Shown one piece after another: positions 54,573 through 63,142 of a DNA stretch of 64,000 bases. A program made the translations under genes and the position numbers. Position 1 is the first letter of the stretch, and every line of letters begins with the position of its first letter. The stretch is from contig JAMWZD010000002.1 in assembly GCA_024304995.1 (NCBI GenBank), positions 496,001 to 560,000 of the forward strand. The letters run 5' to 3'. Origin of the DNA: Rickettsiales bacterium. Lineage in GTDB: Bacteria > Pseudomonadota > Alphaproteobacteria > Rickettsiales > UBA998. The notes beneath the pieces are model-generated. The model did not search any database. It was given only the letters and a program-made list of their open reading frames with translations, and was not told the origin of the DNA.

Positions 54573-55706
54573 TTAATTTAGATAATATCGTATGCCTGTT
54601 AGAGTGCTTGTTATTAGGTCATAATGCTGGTTAAAACCACCACTCATGCTATTAAACAATTTTGAGATATAATGAATCTCGTTTTTTGACATTCTGCTTG
54701 TAAAGACAGGAATGCTATTTTTTAGTCTGTCTCCGTGCTTTTGTCTCACATCATATTTCAACTTACCAAGTTCATACTCCAGTTCCATAATCATACATGC
54801 CGCCAGCGACATTTCTGCATACGGAGCGTTTGCTTCATCACGTAATGCCTGAATCCATTTTGCCCAATTATATCTTCGACTGTTACAAATGGCGACTTTA
54901 TAGTCCAATAATAACAGTGTCTGACATAATGGCTTTTGTTCATACTCTACCAACATCACAATGAATAATATGGTTCTGAAGTCAAATTGTTGGCTATAAA
55001 AGCGTCTATACACTTTATCGTACATATTCCAGAAGTTTTTATATGCAAAGTAGCATGACATGATATTCTGCAGTATATCGTAGCGCCACTTTTTCTTAGT
55101 ATATAAGGCTACAAAGATTAGTAGCTGTACGTAGTTTCGGGCATCCCATTTAACGCATTCAACATGAAACCAACTGGCTCTTTGCTTATATTGCTCAAAA
55201 TAGTAATATTCATCGCGAATCGTCAAATTAAAAAAATGTACTTTCAATGCCATATACGCCAATTGCGGAGCATGATGTCTAGAATAAATAAAACATGCCA
55301 GATATGGAGCGGCATAGTCTCTGCAATACTGATCCATCTGACTGTATGATAATATGATGCTGTCACAATAAGTGAACATCTCATGATGCAGTTTAATGAT
55401 CTCAGTATTATAGAGATGAGTCAGAAACATCAGTTCCAGAAAATTCATTCTTTCATATTCATTTAATAATGTATCAAATGAACATAGACCAAAAGGATTC
55501 TCTGAAGATACTTTCAATTTGTGGCAAGCCGCAGAGAAATTATTGAGACTTCTTTCAACTTTTCGTTTTTCAGATCTGCTAAGAGTTTGAGCAGATAAAA
55601 GGTCGCTAAGCTTTTTCATAACAATACCCGAGTTTTTTCGAGTATCTGTTTTGATCCACTTAACCCAGCAGTCCATCGGAATTGTTCTTTTTAGAACCAT
55701 TTGCAT
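54573..55706 (-). CDS. Hypothetical helical protein, AT-rich
   Basis: A 377-residue protein that I do not recognise. It is rich in Tyr, Phe, Cys and Lys and is mostly helical (HLYNTEIIKLHHEMFTYCDS, LACFIYSRHHAPQLAYMALKVHFF, LLIFVALYTKKKWRYDILQNIM). No transmembrane segment, signal peptide or catalytic motif is evident. The frame starts at ATG 55706; an internal ATG at 55619 is preceded by a stem-loop (see findings) and could be the true start, giving about 348 residues. Base composition suggests horizontal transfer. It has its own terminator. Confidence 0.6.
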   Translation of the reverse strand: MQMVLKRTIPMDCWVKWIKTDTRKNSGIVMKKLSDLLSAQTLSRSEKRKVERSLNNFSAACHKLKVSSENPFGLCSFDTLLNEYERMNFLELMFLTHLYNTEIIKLHHEMFTYCDSIILSYSQMDQYCRDYAAPYLACFIYSRHHAPQLAYMALKVHFFNLTIRDEYYYFEQYKQRASWFHVECVKWDARNYVQLLIFVALYTKKKWRYDILQNIMSCYFAYKNFWNMYDKVYRRFYSQQFDFRTILFIVMLVEYEQKPLCQTLLLLDYKVAICNSRRYNWAKWIQALRDEANAPYAEMSLAACMIMELEYELGKLKYDVRQKHGDRLKNSIPVFTSRMSKNEIHYISKLFNSMSGGFNQHYDLITSTLTGIRYYLN

Positions 55707-55797
55707 AAACTGAATTCAACATTAATCTTGATAGCGTAGTAAAAATTTTTGTTCAAGAAGAAATATATTGAAAGACTGAGAGATATAAGAATAAGCT

Positions 55798-57348
55798 TTA
55801 AAGCAAGCTGCCCTGTTCAGTGACTGGCTGCGCTGTTTTTTTCTTCCTCTGCGGTGAAGTGCCACCTGCTTTATGTACCTGCACATCACCATCTTTAAAT
55901 GTCAGTGTCATGGTAGCAGATGCTGCTTTGGTGGAGGTAACCAGCTTGCCTTTATCATCCGTCACATATGCAAAGCCGCGTTGCAGCACGCTTTCATGGC
56001 TGAGCAGTTTTAGCATTTGTACGGCATTGTTCAGCGCCGTCACTTTACCATCCTGCAGCAACTGCATATTGCGGTTTAATGCATTTCCTGCCTGCAACAC
56101 TCGCTCCTGCTGCGCCTGCAATTTCTCATGCAAAGAGGTGAGGGATGGCAGTCCTTTCATCAGCAGATTTAGCCTGTCCTGCTGGCGGGGCAGTTGTTGC
56201 AGCAGACTGCGACTGAGGCGTTCACTCAGGAACTGCATATGTTGGCGTTTTTCATTCTGGCGTTGCAAAATGAGGGTGGGTGAAAGTTGCGTGGCGCGTT
56301 GATTGAGCAGTTGTTGTAAGCCATTCAGCCGTGCATTTGCCGCCCCTTGCAGACGCTCGCTCCATTCATCCAGCCGTTGCATGTTGTTTTCCAGCAAGGT
56401 GGCGGGATTAACTAGACCACGCGCCAGCCCTTCCAGCTTTTGCTGCTGCTGTTCATGATGGCGCAGCATGGTGCGTTGCAAGCGGTTATGCGCATCATTT
56501 AAGGTATAGCGCAGATCTGCCAGTACAGGCACGGCCATTTCGGCGGCCGCGGTGGGGGTGGGGGCGCGTCTGTCAGATGCGAAATCTATCAGCGTGGTGT
56601 CTGTTTCATGCCCCACGGCAGAAATAAGCGGAATGGTGGAATTGGCGGTGGCACGCACGACGATTTCTTCATTGAAGCACCATAGATCCTCTATCGAACC
56701 ACCACCCCGCGCGACAATGAGAATATCTGGGCGAGGGGGCGTGCTTGTGCCATCAAAACTGTTGAACAGATCTATTGCCTTAGCAATATGCACTTCTGCT
56801 CCTTTGCCCTGCACAATTACAGGGCATACCATGACGTGACAGGGAAAACGGTCGGTCAGGCGGTGCAGAATATCGCGTATCACTGCGCCTGTGGGGGAGG
56901 TGATGACACCTATGCGCATGGGCAGATAGGGCAATGGCTTTTTGCGTTCAGGCGCGAACAACCCTTCTGCTGCAAGCTCCTTTTTCAGCTTTTCCAAGAG
57001 TGCCATCAACGCGCCAATGCCTGCGGCTTCCATCTGCTCAATAACGAGTTGATAATTGGAGCGCCCAGGATAGGTCGTCAATTTTCCTGTGCAGATGACT
57101 TCCAAGCCGTCCTGCGGTTGCATGTTCAGCTTTGCGGCTTGCCCTTTCCAGCACACGGCGTTCAGCACGGCTTTGTCATCTTTCAAATCCAGATAGCAAT
57201 GCCCCGATGCCGCGCGTTTAAATCCAGAAATCTCCCCACGCACCCGCACGCGCGAAAACGTGCCTTCCACCGTGCGTTTCACTGCGCCCGCAATTTCCGT
57301 GACGCTATATTCAGGTTGATTATGATTTTTCAATTCCGCACTTGTCAT
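55798..57348 (-). CDS. xseA: Exodeoxyribonuclease VII large subunit
   Basis: A 516-residue nuclease subunit. The N-terminal OB fold (YSVTEIAGAVKRTVEGTFSRVRVRGEISGF) and the catalytic domain with GVITSPTGAVIRDI, LIVARGGGSIEDLWCFNEE and SAVGHETDTTLIDFASDRRAPTPTAAAE are diagnostic. The C-terminal half is a long coiled coil that binds the small XseB subunits. It degrades single-stranded DNA. xseB is not in the window. It is divergent from purD across a 56-base gap. Confidence 0.97.
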   Translation of the reverse strand: MTSAELKNHNQPEYSVTEIAGAVKRTVEGTFSRVRVRGEISGFKRAASGHCYLDLKDDKAVLNAVCWKGQAAKLNMQPQDGLEVICTGKLTTYPGRSNYQLVIEQMEAAGIGALMALLEKLKKELAAEGLFAPERKKPLPYLPMRIGVITSPTGAVIRDILHRLTDRFPCHVMVCPVIVQGKGAEVHIAKAIDLFNSFDGTSTPPRPDILIVARGGGSIEDLWCFNEEIVVRATANSTIPLISAVGHETDTTLIDFASDRRAPTPTAAAEMAVPVLADLRYTLNDAHNRLQRTMLRHHEQQQQKLEGLARGLVNPATLLENNMQRLDEWSERLQGAANARLNGLQQLLNQRATQLSPTLILQRQNEKRQHMQFLSERLSRSLLQQLPRQQDRLNLLMKGLPSLTSLHEKLQAQQERVLQAGNALNRNMQLLQDGKVTALNNAVQMLKLLSHESVLQRGFAYVTDDKGKLVTSTKAASATMTLTFKDGDVQVHKAGGTSPQRKKKTAQPVTEQGSLL

Positions 57349-57404
57349 GGTTACGTTTTATACTCTACATAAGAGGCATACAAGAAATAAGACAGGATTG
57401 AGCA

Positions 57405-58757
57405 ATGGATATTTTAGTCATTGGCAGTGGCGGGCGCGAACATGCGTTTGTGAAAACATTAAAACGCAGCGAGAAGGTGAAGAAACTCTATTGCGCACCG
57501 GGCAATGGTGGCATTGCGCAGGATGCTGAATGTATGGCGCTTGGCAGCCCTGACGAAATTGTGACATTCTGCACGAATGAGGCGATTGACCTGGTGGTGA
57601 TTGGTCCTGAACAACCGCTGGTGGACGGTTTGGCAGATGATTTGCGTGCAGCGAATATTACCGTGTTAGGGTGCAGCAAGGCAGCAGCGCAACTGGAAGC
57701 ATCCAAAGATTTCACCAAGAAATTGTGCGATGAGGCAGGCTTGCCAACGTCGGCTTATGCCACGTTTGACAATGCTGCAGATGCAAAAGATTATGTGGCT
57801 AAGCAGGCAATGCCCATCGTGCTGAAAGCGGACGGCTTGGCAGCAGGGAAAGGCGTAATTATTGCGCAGAATATTGCAGAAGCAGACGCAGCTTTGGAGT
57901 TGATTTTTGGTGGCAAGTTTGGTGCAGCAGGCAGCAAAGTGGTCATTGAAGAATTTTTATATGGTGAAGAATTGAGCTTTTTCGCACTGTGCGATGGTGA
58001 ACGCGCCATTCCGTTTGGCTCTGCGCAGGATCACAAAGCGGCTTATGATGGTGATAAAGGTCCGAATACTGGCGGGATGGGAACCTATTCCCCTGCGCCG
58101 ATTATGACAGATGCATTGCAAACGCGCATTATGGATGAAATTGTTAATCCTACCCTGAACACCATGAAGAAACGCGGCACGCCATTTAGCGGCATTTTGT
58201 TTGTCGGGTTGATGGTGAAAGACGGTGCGCCAAAATTGGTTGAATTTAACGTCCGCTTTGGTGACCCTGAAACGCAGGTGGTGCTAACGCGCTTGCAGGA
58301 TGATTTAGCAGAGGTGTTTTACAATGCTGCAAAAGGCAAATTGCCTGAAACACCAGCAACATTTATGGATGATGCTGCATTATGCGTGGTGATGGCTGCG
58401 AAAGGATACCCCGAGAGCTATGCCAAGAACACCGAAATCAAGGATGTTGGCAAAGCGGAACTGATTGATGGTGTAACAGTATTTCATGCAGGAACAAAGG
58501 TGGAAGGTGACACGCTGTTGAATGTTGGCGGGCGTGTGCTTGGGGTGACGGCGGTGGCTGCGAATGTGACGCAGGCGCAAGCCAAGGCATATCGCGCGGT
58601 GGATGCGATTGACTGGAAGGATGGCTTTTGCCGCCGTGATATTGGCTGGCGCGCGGTGGAGCGTGAGCAGGAAGCGAAGCCATTGACAGGCGATGAACGC
58701 ACCGAAGCGTTAGTGCAGCGCGGATATGGCGAAGCCAAAGCAGGAGGTGCGTCATGA
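57405..58757 (+). CDS. purD: Phosphoribosylamine-glycine ligase
   Basis: A 450-residue ATP-grasp enzyme of purine synthesis (GAR synthetase). ILVIGSGGREHA starts the protein, followed by GPEQPLVDGLADDL, the ATP-binding KADGLAAGKGV loop and VEFNVRFGDPETQ. The C-terminal extension beyond about residue 425 (LTGDERTEALVQRGYGEAKAGGAS) makes it slightly longer than usual. ATGA overlap with gltX. Confidence 0.97.
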   Translation: MDILVIGSGGREHAFVKTLKRSEKVKKLYCAPGNGGIAQDAECMALGSPDEIVTFCTNEAIDLVVIGPEQPLVDGLADDLRAANITVLGCSKAAAQLEASKDFTKKLCDEAGLPTSAYATFDNAADAKDYVAKQAMPIVLKADGLAAGKGVIIAQNIAEADAALELIFGGKFGAAGSKVVIEEFLYGEELSFFALCDGERAIPFGSAQDHKAAYDGDKGPNTGGMGTYSPAPIMTDALQTRIMDEIVNPTLNTMKKRGTPFSGILFVGLMVKDGAPKLVEFNVRFGDPETQVVLTRLQDDLAEVFYNAAKGKLPETPATFMDDAALCVVMAAKGYPESYAKNTEIKDVGKAELIDGVTVFHAGTKVEGDTLLNVGGRVLGVTAVAANVTQAQAKAYRAVDAIDWKDGFCRRDIGWRAVEREQEAKPLTGDERTEALVQRGYGEAKAGGAS

Positions 58758-60145
58758 GCGTGCGCGTTCGTTTTGCCCCATCCCCCACGGGGTTTTTGCA
58801 TATTGGCGGTGCGAGGACGGCGTTATTTAATTTCCTCTTTGCCCGCCATCACGGCGGAAAACATTTGCTGCGGATTGAAGATACCGATAAAGCACGTTCG
58901 ACTGAAGAAGCGATTTCAGCCATTTATGAAGGGCTGGAATGGCTCGGTTTGTTGCCAGATGAAGAAGCCGTGATGCAAAGCAAGAATGTTGCGCGTCATG
59001 CTGAGGTGGCAAAAGAATTGCTGGAATCTGGTCATGCCTACCGTTGTTACGCCACAAAAGACGAATTGGCAGAAATGCGAAAAACGGCGGAAAGCGAAGG
59101 ACGTGCTTTTAAATATGATGGGCGCTGGCGCGACAAGCCAGAATCCGAATGCCCTGACGGTCCATGTTCCATTCGCTTAAAAGCGCCAAAGAACAAAGAT
59201 ATCGTGATTGATGACGCGGTGCAGGGGCGCGTGACGATGAACAGTGCGGAGCTTGATGACATGATTTTGCTGCGCTCAGACAATACGCCGACATATTTGC
59301 TTGCCGCATTAGTGGATGATCATGATATGGGCATCACACATATTTTGCGCGGCGATGATCATTTCACCAACAGCTTCCGCCAAAAAATGATTGCGGATGC
59401 GCTGGGTTGGGAGATGCCGAAGACGGCGCATGTGCCGTTGATTCATGGCAGCGATGGCGCGAAACTCTCCAAACGTCACGGTGCGCTTGGAGTCATGGAA
59501 TATCAAAAAATGGGTTTTCTGCCTGACGCGGTGCGCAATTATTTACTGCGTCTTGGTTGGTCGCATGGGGATGATGAGATTATTTCCGATGCGCAGGCGA
59601 TAGAATGGTTTGATTTGAAAGGGTTGGGCAAATCACCATCTCGTTTTGATATGGATAAACTCACCAACCTGAACGCGCATTATATTCGTGAAGCAGATAC
59701 GGATGCATTATTTGAGTTAGTCTTGCCATTCATGGCGCTGAATCTTGAGCGTGAATTAAATGCAGATGAACAAAGCCTGCTGCGCAAGGCACTACCAAGC
59801 CTGCAGGAACGCGGAACGACTTTAGTTGAACTGGCAAATAGCGCCCGTTTTTATTTTGTCTATCCTCAGGAAGCCACACCAAAAGCAGAAAAGCTGATTG
59901 GTGATAATAAAGAATTGCTCGGCAAGCTGCGGGATTACTTAGCAAAACATGATGATTGGACGCATGACGCGCTGATGGAGCAATGCCAGTTATTTTCTGA
60001 GCATAATGATATGAAGTTAGGCAAAGTGATGCAACCCATCCGCGCAGCCATCACCAAATCTCACGCATCACCCAGCATGTTTGAAGTGATGGAGCTGCTT
60101 GGCAAGGCGGAGAGTCTGGCGCGGTTGGATACGGTAAGTATATGA
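58754..60145 (+). CDS. gltX: Glutamyl-tRNA synthetase
   Basis: A 463-residue class I synthetase. The HIGH motif is HIGG (16-19) in FAPSPTGFLHIGGARTA and the KMSKS-type motif is KLSKRHG (about 235-241). The start overlaps the purD stop; AGGAGGTG (58742-58749) is an excellent ribosome site. Alphaproteobacteria often carry two copies, one of which charges tRNA(Gln) as well; I cannot tell which type this is from motifs alone. Confidence 0.97.
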   Translation: MSVRVRFAPSPTGFLHIGGARTALFNFLFARHHGGKHLLRIEDTDKARSTEEAISAIYEGLEWLGLLPDEEAVMQSKNVARHAEVAKELLESGHAYRCYATKDELAEMRKTAESEGRAFKYDGRWRDKPESECPDGPCSIRLKAPKNKDIVIDDAVQGRVTMNSAELDDMILLRSDNTPTYLLAALVDDHDMGITHILRGDDHFTNSFRQKMIADALGWEMPKTAHVPLIHGSDGAKLSKRHGALGVMEYQKMGFLPDAVRNYLLRLGWSHGDDEIISDAQAIEWFDLKGLGKSPSRFDMDKLTNLNAHYIREADTDALFELVLPFMALNLERELNADEQSLLRKALPSLQERGTTLVELANSARFYFVYPQEATPKAEKLIGDNKELLGKLRDYLAKHDDWTHDALMEQCQLFSEHNDMKLGKVMQPIRAAITKSHASPSMFEVMELLGKAESLARLDTVSI

Positions 60146-60232
60146 TATATGGTTATTAGTTAATCTCGATAACCTGAAACTGCTATAGATTCTTTATCAT
60201 ATGAATGTCATTTGTCTTTCTGTCTAACAACA

Positions 60233-61126
60233 ATGGATGATATTATGACATTTTCTCTATCTAACGCATCATATACAACAGGTCTTGCTGTTAATTCAAA
60301 TGGCATGGCTTATAGTCTGGCAAACAACGGTACGGCACTGATCGCATATAATGTGCAGACGCCTTTTAAAAGCAGCATTATTGATATATCGGGTAGTGTA
60401 GAATCACTCTCGGCTATTGATTTCCGCCCTGCCACAGGGGAGTTATTCGGATATGATGATGCAACAGATAGTTACGTTACGCTGAATCCCTTTACTGGCA
60501 TGACAATGTCTGCTTCGGGAGATGCCGTAAGCGCTACCAATACGGGGATTCTTGATATTGACTGGAACCCAACAATAGACCGTATGCGCACTGTGACGGA
60601 AACGGATCAGAATATTGTGTATAATCCAAATACTGGGCAGGCATCTGACGGTTCAACCACCAGTTTGTTTTATGCTGAAGGTGATGTGCAGGCAGGCATG
60701 AACCCTTCAATCGTTGCGAATGCATATACTAACAGTGTTGCCAATGCGCAAAGCACCAAGCAATTTGCGCTGGACCATGTCAGCAATACGCTGGTCACTT
60801 TAGATAATAATGCAGGTACGCTGAACACTGTTGGCACATTAATGACCAGCGATGGTGTATTAGATTTCAATGAAAAAGCTGGTTTTGACATTGTAACCGA
60901 TATGAACGGAAATAATACAGCTTACGCAAGTCTTGAAGTGAATGGAAGTGCTGCGCTTTATATGATTAATCTGCAGACGGCAGAAGCAACCATGCTGGGA
61001 ATTATTGATAATGATGCAGTAACACCAGGTGACAATGGCGGGCTTTATTCAAGCCTGGGGTTAGATAATAATTCATTTGGAATTGAAGCTGGCAGTGATC
61101 TGGCAGTATCTTTTGGTTTAGTGTAA
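60233..61126 (+). CDS. DUF4394 domain protein
   Basis: A 297-residue protein (265 if started at ATG 60245 rather than 60233, after subtraction of a few residues only). The repeated strand pattern with FRPATGELFGY, LDIDWNPTIDRMRTVTETDQNIVYNPNTGQ and DVQAGMNPSIVANAYTNSV is the DUF4394 signature. Members are predicted secreted or surface beta-propeller-like proteins of unknown function. No classical signal peptide is visible here. It is a single-gene unit with a strong shared terminator. Confidence 0.82.
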   Translation: MDDIMTFSLSNASYTTGLAVNSNGMAYSLANNGTALIAYNVQTPFKSSIIDISGSVESLSAIDFRPATGELFGYDDATDSYVTLNPFTGMTMSASGDAVSATNTGILDIDWNPTIDRMRTVTETDQNIVYNPNTGQASDGSTTSLFYAEGDVQAGMNPSIVANAYTNSVANAQSTKQFALDHVSNTLVTLDNNAGTLNTVGTLMTSDGVLDFNEKAGFDIVTDMNGNNTAYASLEVNGSAALYMINLQTAEATMLGIIDNDAVTPGDNGGLYSSLGLDNNSFGIEAGSDLAVSFGLV

Positions 61127-61142
61127 TAGAATATAACATTTT

Positions 61143-61175
61143 AAAAAAGGCTGGTGTTCGCACCAGCCTTTTTTT
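61143..61175. terminator. Bidirectional terminator between the DUF4394 and PhoX-family genes
   Basis: An 8-bp stem (GGCTGGTG with CACCAGCC) with a TTCG tetraloop is flanked by six A on one side and seven T on the other, so it works on both strands. It overlaps the stop codon of the PhoX-family gene. Confidence 0.92.
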
Positions 61176-63063
61176 AACTTCCAATAACTCCGCCTCCAGC
61201 TTTCATCACCGCAATTACGGATGGTCTGGCTGGCATGTTTTTTTCAAAATCTGGCCAGCGTGTGGAGGGATTAGAGAAGGTGGAACTGCCTCGCGGAGTT
61301 TCCGCAGGGTGTTGGATGGAAAGAAATAATGTGCTGTTATCTGGTGTGAAGCATGGGCCGCAGATTTCTGCGCCTTCGGGAGCGGTGAAAAAGAGTTTCG
61401 TGCTACCGCGGCGTGCGCCTTTGGCAGGGGCGGCATATAAGCCTTCATTAAAGCCGATGGATTTTTCCTGTCCGTCTGTGGCAATCCATACATTTCCTGC
61501 ATTATCAAAGGTGACATTATCTGGATTTGCCAGCCAGCCATCTGGCGAGACGACATTGTGATACATAGAATCATGCTCGCTGACAGCAGGGTTGCCCGCG
61601 CGGAGGAACATTTCCCATGAAAAATGCCGTGCGCTATGGTCATGCGTGCCTGCTTCATTTCGTGGTGGCACAAGCTCTAATATATGCCCAAATTCATTGG
61701 CAGGGCGAGGGTTTGCTGCATCTGTAAATTCACGCTTCCCGTTTTTAGTGAGTGCAACAAACACATTACCTGTTACAGGGTTTACTTCCACATCTTCGGG
61801 TCTGTCCATTGGTGTTGCACCCACCACATCACCCGCTTTTCGCGCGAATATTAAAATTTCTGCCTGTGATGCAAAGCCGTTACTTTCATCCAGACCATTT
61901 GCACCATACACCAGATCAATCCAGCGCAATGTGCCATCATCTTCAAATTTAGCGACTGAAAGCGTGCCAGAATCCAGCAAGTTCCAATTCGCATCTGGTT
62001 TTTCCAGATTCACTTTGCCGTCACTGATGAAACGGTAAATATATTCAAATTCCTCGTCATCCCCACTATAGACTACCACCCTTCCATCTGGTGTCATGGT
62101 GGTAGTAGCACATTCATGTTTGAAGCGCCCAAGCGCGGTGCGTTTGACTGGCGGTTGTGCGGGATCATATGGGTTATATTCCACTACCCAGCCAAAACGA
62201 TGCGCTTCATTGGGTTCTTTTTGCATGTTAAAACGCGCATCTGCCTTGTGCCAGTTATAATATTTGTCAGTGCCAAAGCGATATCGCTCATGCGTTTCCT
62301 GCAAGTGAGCTGGCGCTTTTCCTGCGAAGTAATGATCAATATTTTCTTCAGCCGTCAGCACTGTTCCCCACGGAGTCACTCCGCCAGCGCAATTTGCCAT
62401 TGTGCCGCGTGCATTGCGCCCATGAGGGTCATAGCTGGTTTGTAATAAAGGATGCCCCGCTGCTGGTCCTGCAATCTCAATTTCAGAGGTTGCAGTAATA
62501 CGGCGATTATATACACTGCCAGATTTTGTTTTCCACACACCATTTGTGCGTTTAATTTCAACCACAGAGCAACCTTGCGCCTGCATTTCCACCTGCGCCT
62601 GCTCAATCTGCACATCCAGTTTGGTTTTGTCAGGCGGGATGCCGTCTTCAAACATCAGATATAAATTCGTATATTCATGGTTAGCGCATAGCAACCCATG
62701 ATCACTGTTTTTGCTGCCGCGGGGCAGGGGCATGAAGGCAAGATAGTCATTATTATACCCGAATTGCTGTGCCTGTTGTTCAGAAGTTAAGTCATGCGGG
62801 TTGAACTGCTCATCATCGAACAGATGATCCCCCCAGCTGATAACTACCTGTGAATTATACCCCTTTGGCAACGCATGGCTTTTGCTGTTACGCTTTGAAA
62901 TTTCACCAAAGGTTAGCGTTGGCGTTTCGACAGGGGCAAGAGCCGTGGTCTTTTTTGCACAGGCTGCAAGCCCTATGCTTCCTGCCATAATGGCAGAGCC
63001 GCTTAAAAAAGAACGGCGGGTAAGAGAGTGCTTTAATGCATGTGTAATCGGGTTATGAGTCAT
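61174..63063 (-). CDS. PhoX-family (DUF839) protein, Tat-exported
   Basis: A 629-residue protein. The N-terminus has a Tat signal (LTRRSFLSGSAIMAG, about 13-27) followed directly by LAAC at about 31-34, a lipobox, so it may be a Tat-exported lipoprotein. The rest is the PhoX/DUF839 propeller with HECATTTMTPDGRVVVYSGDDEEFEYIYRF, DRPEDVEVNPVTGNVFVALT and PDNVTFDNAGNVWIATDGQ. PhoX enzymes are calcium/iron-dependent alkaline phosphatases; relatives may act on other esters. The ATG at 63063 is chosen; an upstream frame start at 63099 is less likely. Confidence 0.88.
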   Translation of the reverse strand: MTHNPITHALKHSLTRRSFLSGSAIMAGSIGLAACAKKTTALAPVETPTLTFGEISKRNSKSHALPKGYNSQVVISWGDHLFDDEQFNPHDLTSEQQAQQFGYNNDYLAFMPLPRGSKNSDHGLLCANHEYTNLYLMFEDGIPPDKTKLDVQIEQAQVEMQAQGCSVVEIKRTNGVWKTKSGSVYNRRITATSEIEIAGPAAGHPLLQTSYDPHGRNARGTMANCAGGVTPWGTVLTAEENIDHYFAGKAPAHLQETHERYRFGTDKYYNWHKADARFNMQKEPNEAHRFGWVVEYNPYDPAQPPVKRTALGRFKHECATTTMTPDGRVVVYSGDDEEFEYIYRFISDGKVNLEKPDANWNLLDSGTLSVAKFEDDGTLRWIDLVYGANGLDESNGFASQAEILIFARKAGDVVGATPMDRPEDVEVNPVTGNVFVALTKNGKREFTDAANPRPANEFGHILELVPPRNEAGTHDHSARHFSWEMFLRAGNPAVSEHDSMYHNVVSPDGWLANPDNVTFDNAGNVWIATDGQEKSIGFNEGLYAAPAKGARRGSTKLFFTAPEGAEICGPCFTPDNSTLFLSIQHPAETPRGSSTFSNPSTRWPDFEKNMPARPSVIAVMKAGGGVIGS

Positions 63064-63112
63064 GCATAAGAATATAAAAGCGATGATGCATAAGCGCAAT
63101 TAAAATTCATGA

Positions 63113-63142
63113 CATAAATATAAGATATTGCTTATATTTATG
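63113..63142. repeat. 12-bp perfect inverted repeat between phoX and the cation transporter
   Basis: CATAAATATAAG (63113-63124) and CTTATATTTATG (63131-63142) flank a 6-base loop and overlap the stop codon region of the transporter gene. There is no T run. It lies about 50 bases upstream of the phoX start and could be an operator or a 3'-end RNA hairpin. Confidence 0.55.

Noticed and set aside
56788-57372. A 194-codon plus-strand frame opposite xseA
   Set aside because: It is antisense to a confident gene and shows low-complexity, unnatural composition.
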